The position numbers were made by a program, and so were the translations under genes. Below, one piece after another: positions 63,469 through 64,000 of a stretch of 64,000 bases of DNA. The DNA is from an uncultured Chryseobacterium sp. (GTDB lineage: Bacteria > Bacteroidota > Bacteroidia > Flavobacteriales > Weeksellaceae): the NCBI GenBank assembly GCA_913774355.1, contig CAJYGB010000018.1:1-64000 (forward strand), in the 5' to 3' direction. Position 1 is the first letter of the stretch, and each line of letters starts with the position of its first letter. The notes below the pieces were generated by a model. It was not told the DNA's origin. It ran no database searches and saw nothing but the letters and a program-made list of their open reading frames with translations.

Positions 63469-63850
63469 ACAGACAATACGAACCCTAATCAGAAATTAGG
63501 TTAATGGAATGGAAGAAGAAACCTGGATCCTGCACGGTTCTTTTGTTAGTATATCAATAACAGTCTCAAATATCAAATGATCTTATTTTCACTTCTTTAA
63601 TGAGGGTCCCATTATAAAATTCCTTATCATTTTTTAATGACCGGAAATAATATCGGTGAATTTATTTTATCTTAATATTGTCGCATTCGGATGCCCTAAA
63701 GATTCAATGGTTTTCATGAGGTATGAAAGATTTTTTAAATCTAAATCACTGACCATGTTATTGAATTTTTTGCATCAGCAATCTGTTGAAATTGAATGAA
63801 TTGTCCTCAGGTTGTACTGAACAGCGGGATTTTTGGTTATTAGATAAAAA
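63469..63850. other. Intergenic region without a recognisable gene
   Basis: Convergent gap between the Lrp gene and a minus-strand gene that enters from the right. Apart from the terminator at its right side nothing was seen. Confidence 0.4.
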
Positions 63851-63852
63851 AA

Positions 63853-63882
63853 CCTGCAGTCAACTGTTAAAAAGACTGCAGG
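63853..63882 (-). terminator. Terminator of the partial gene at the right edge
   Basis: The stem CCTGCAGTC/GACTGCAGG (63853-63861 with 63874-63882) is followed on the minus strand by a T run, 18 bases past the stop codon. Confidence 0.75.
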
Positions 63883-63900
63883 GTTATTGCTGATAAAAGC

Positions 63901-64000
63901 TTATCCTTTATGCATAGGGCATCCCGACGGCGGATTTACTGCCAAACCTGCTGCTTCCGAAAGGGGCGTATTGATAACGGGTCTGTCATAGAACTGTTCT
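63901..64000 (-). CDS. C-terminal end of an unidentified protein (partial)
   Basis: The minus-strand frame is open from the window edge to TAA at 63903-63901 and reads EQFYDRPVINTPLSEAAGL, then AVNPPSGCPMHKG. The codon use is protein-like and a terminator follows. About 32 residues are visible. The Cys-Pro-x-His end is not enough to name the family. Confidence 0.5.
   Translation of the reverse strand, partial: EQFYDRPVINTPLSEAAGLAVNPPSGCPMHKG

Noticed and set aside
1..64000. CRISPR array or toxin-antitoxin pair
   Set aside because: No regularly spaced repeats and no recognisable Cas or toxin motifs were found in the window.

Overview
The window looks like a chromosomal segment of a flavobacterium of the Chryseobacterium type (Bacteroidota, Weeksellaceae). 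The reasons are: promoters of the flavobacterial type (TTG, about 19 bp, TAnnTTTG), TonB receptor/DUF4249 pairs, a Bacteroidota carotenoid cluster, DUF3526 ABC permeases, GG-leader peptides of the type common in Chryseobacterium, and almost no Shine-Dalgarno signals. No rRNA, CRISPR array or phage structural genes were seen.

1-8.3 kb is the visible end of an AT-rich genomic island abutting a tRNA-Ser(TGA) gene. It holds the tail of an IS3-type transposase, a TIGR04141/DUF6119 protein, a three-gene glycan module (a DXD glycosyltransferase, a fused GT25/sulfotransferase-like/GH16 protein, a NodU/CmcH carbamoyltransferase), a MITE-like repeat, and a Bacteroidota tyrosine integrase next to the tRNA 3' end. 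8.5-18.2 kb holds a cation efflux protein, a DUF202 protein, a decayed TPR gene, two tandem GG-leader (bacteriocin-like) peptides, and an operon of TonB receptor plus two DUF3526 permeases plus ABC ATPase. 18.2-22.8 kb has a 3-methyladenine glycosylase and the oxidative pentose-phosphate operon gnd-zwf-pgl.

25.4-32.2 kb carries what I read as a chaperone-usher-like surface fibre locus: an AraC-type regulator, a mini-subunit, a main pilin-like subunit, a hairpin terminator, a PapD-like chaperone, a two-part tip/adhesin candidate and a 930-residue outer-membrane beta-barrel. 32.9-37.1 kb is a MarR-controlled carotenoid operon (crtI, crtB, crtZ, lycopene cyclase) with the gene set expected for zeaxanthin.

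38.4-43.2 kb contains a frameshifted exonuclease III gene and the clearest regulatory novelty: a complete tyrosine recombinase (minus strand) and a surface protein (plus strand) separated by a 198-bp segment. That segment is bounded by exact 21-bp inverted repeats and contains a full consensus promoter pointing at the recombinase. Inversion would turn this promoter toward the surface gene. 43.9-51.2 kb is a signalling cluster: two hybrid histidine kinases, two single-domain response regulators, and CheR and CheB without receptors or flagellar genes. 51.3-64 kb holds a PQQ-type sugar dehydrogenase lipoprotein, an AraC regulator with an aldo/keto reductase broken by one stop codon, two outer-membrane receptors with a DUF4249 lipoprotein, a di-haem cytochrome c peroxidase, an Lrp/AsnC regulator, and the end of an unidentified gene running off the window.
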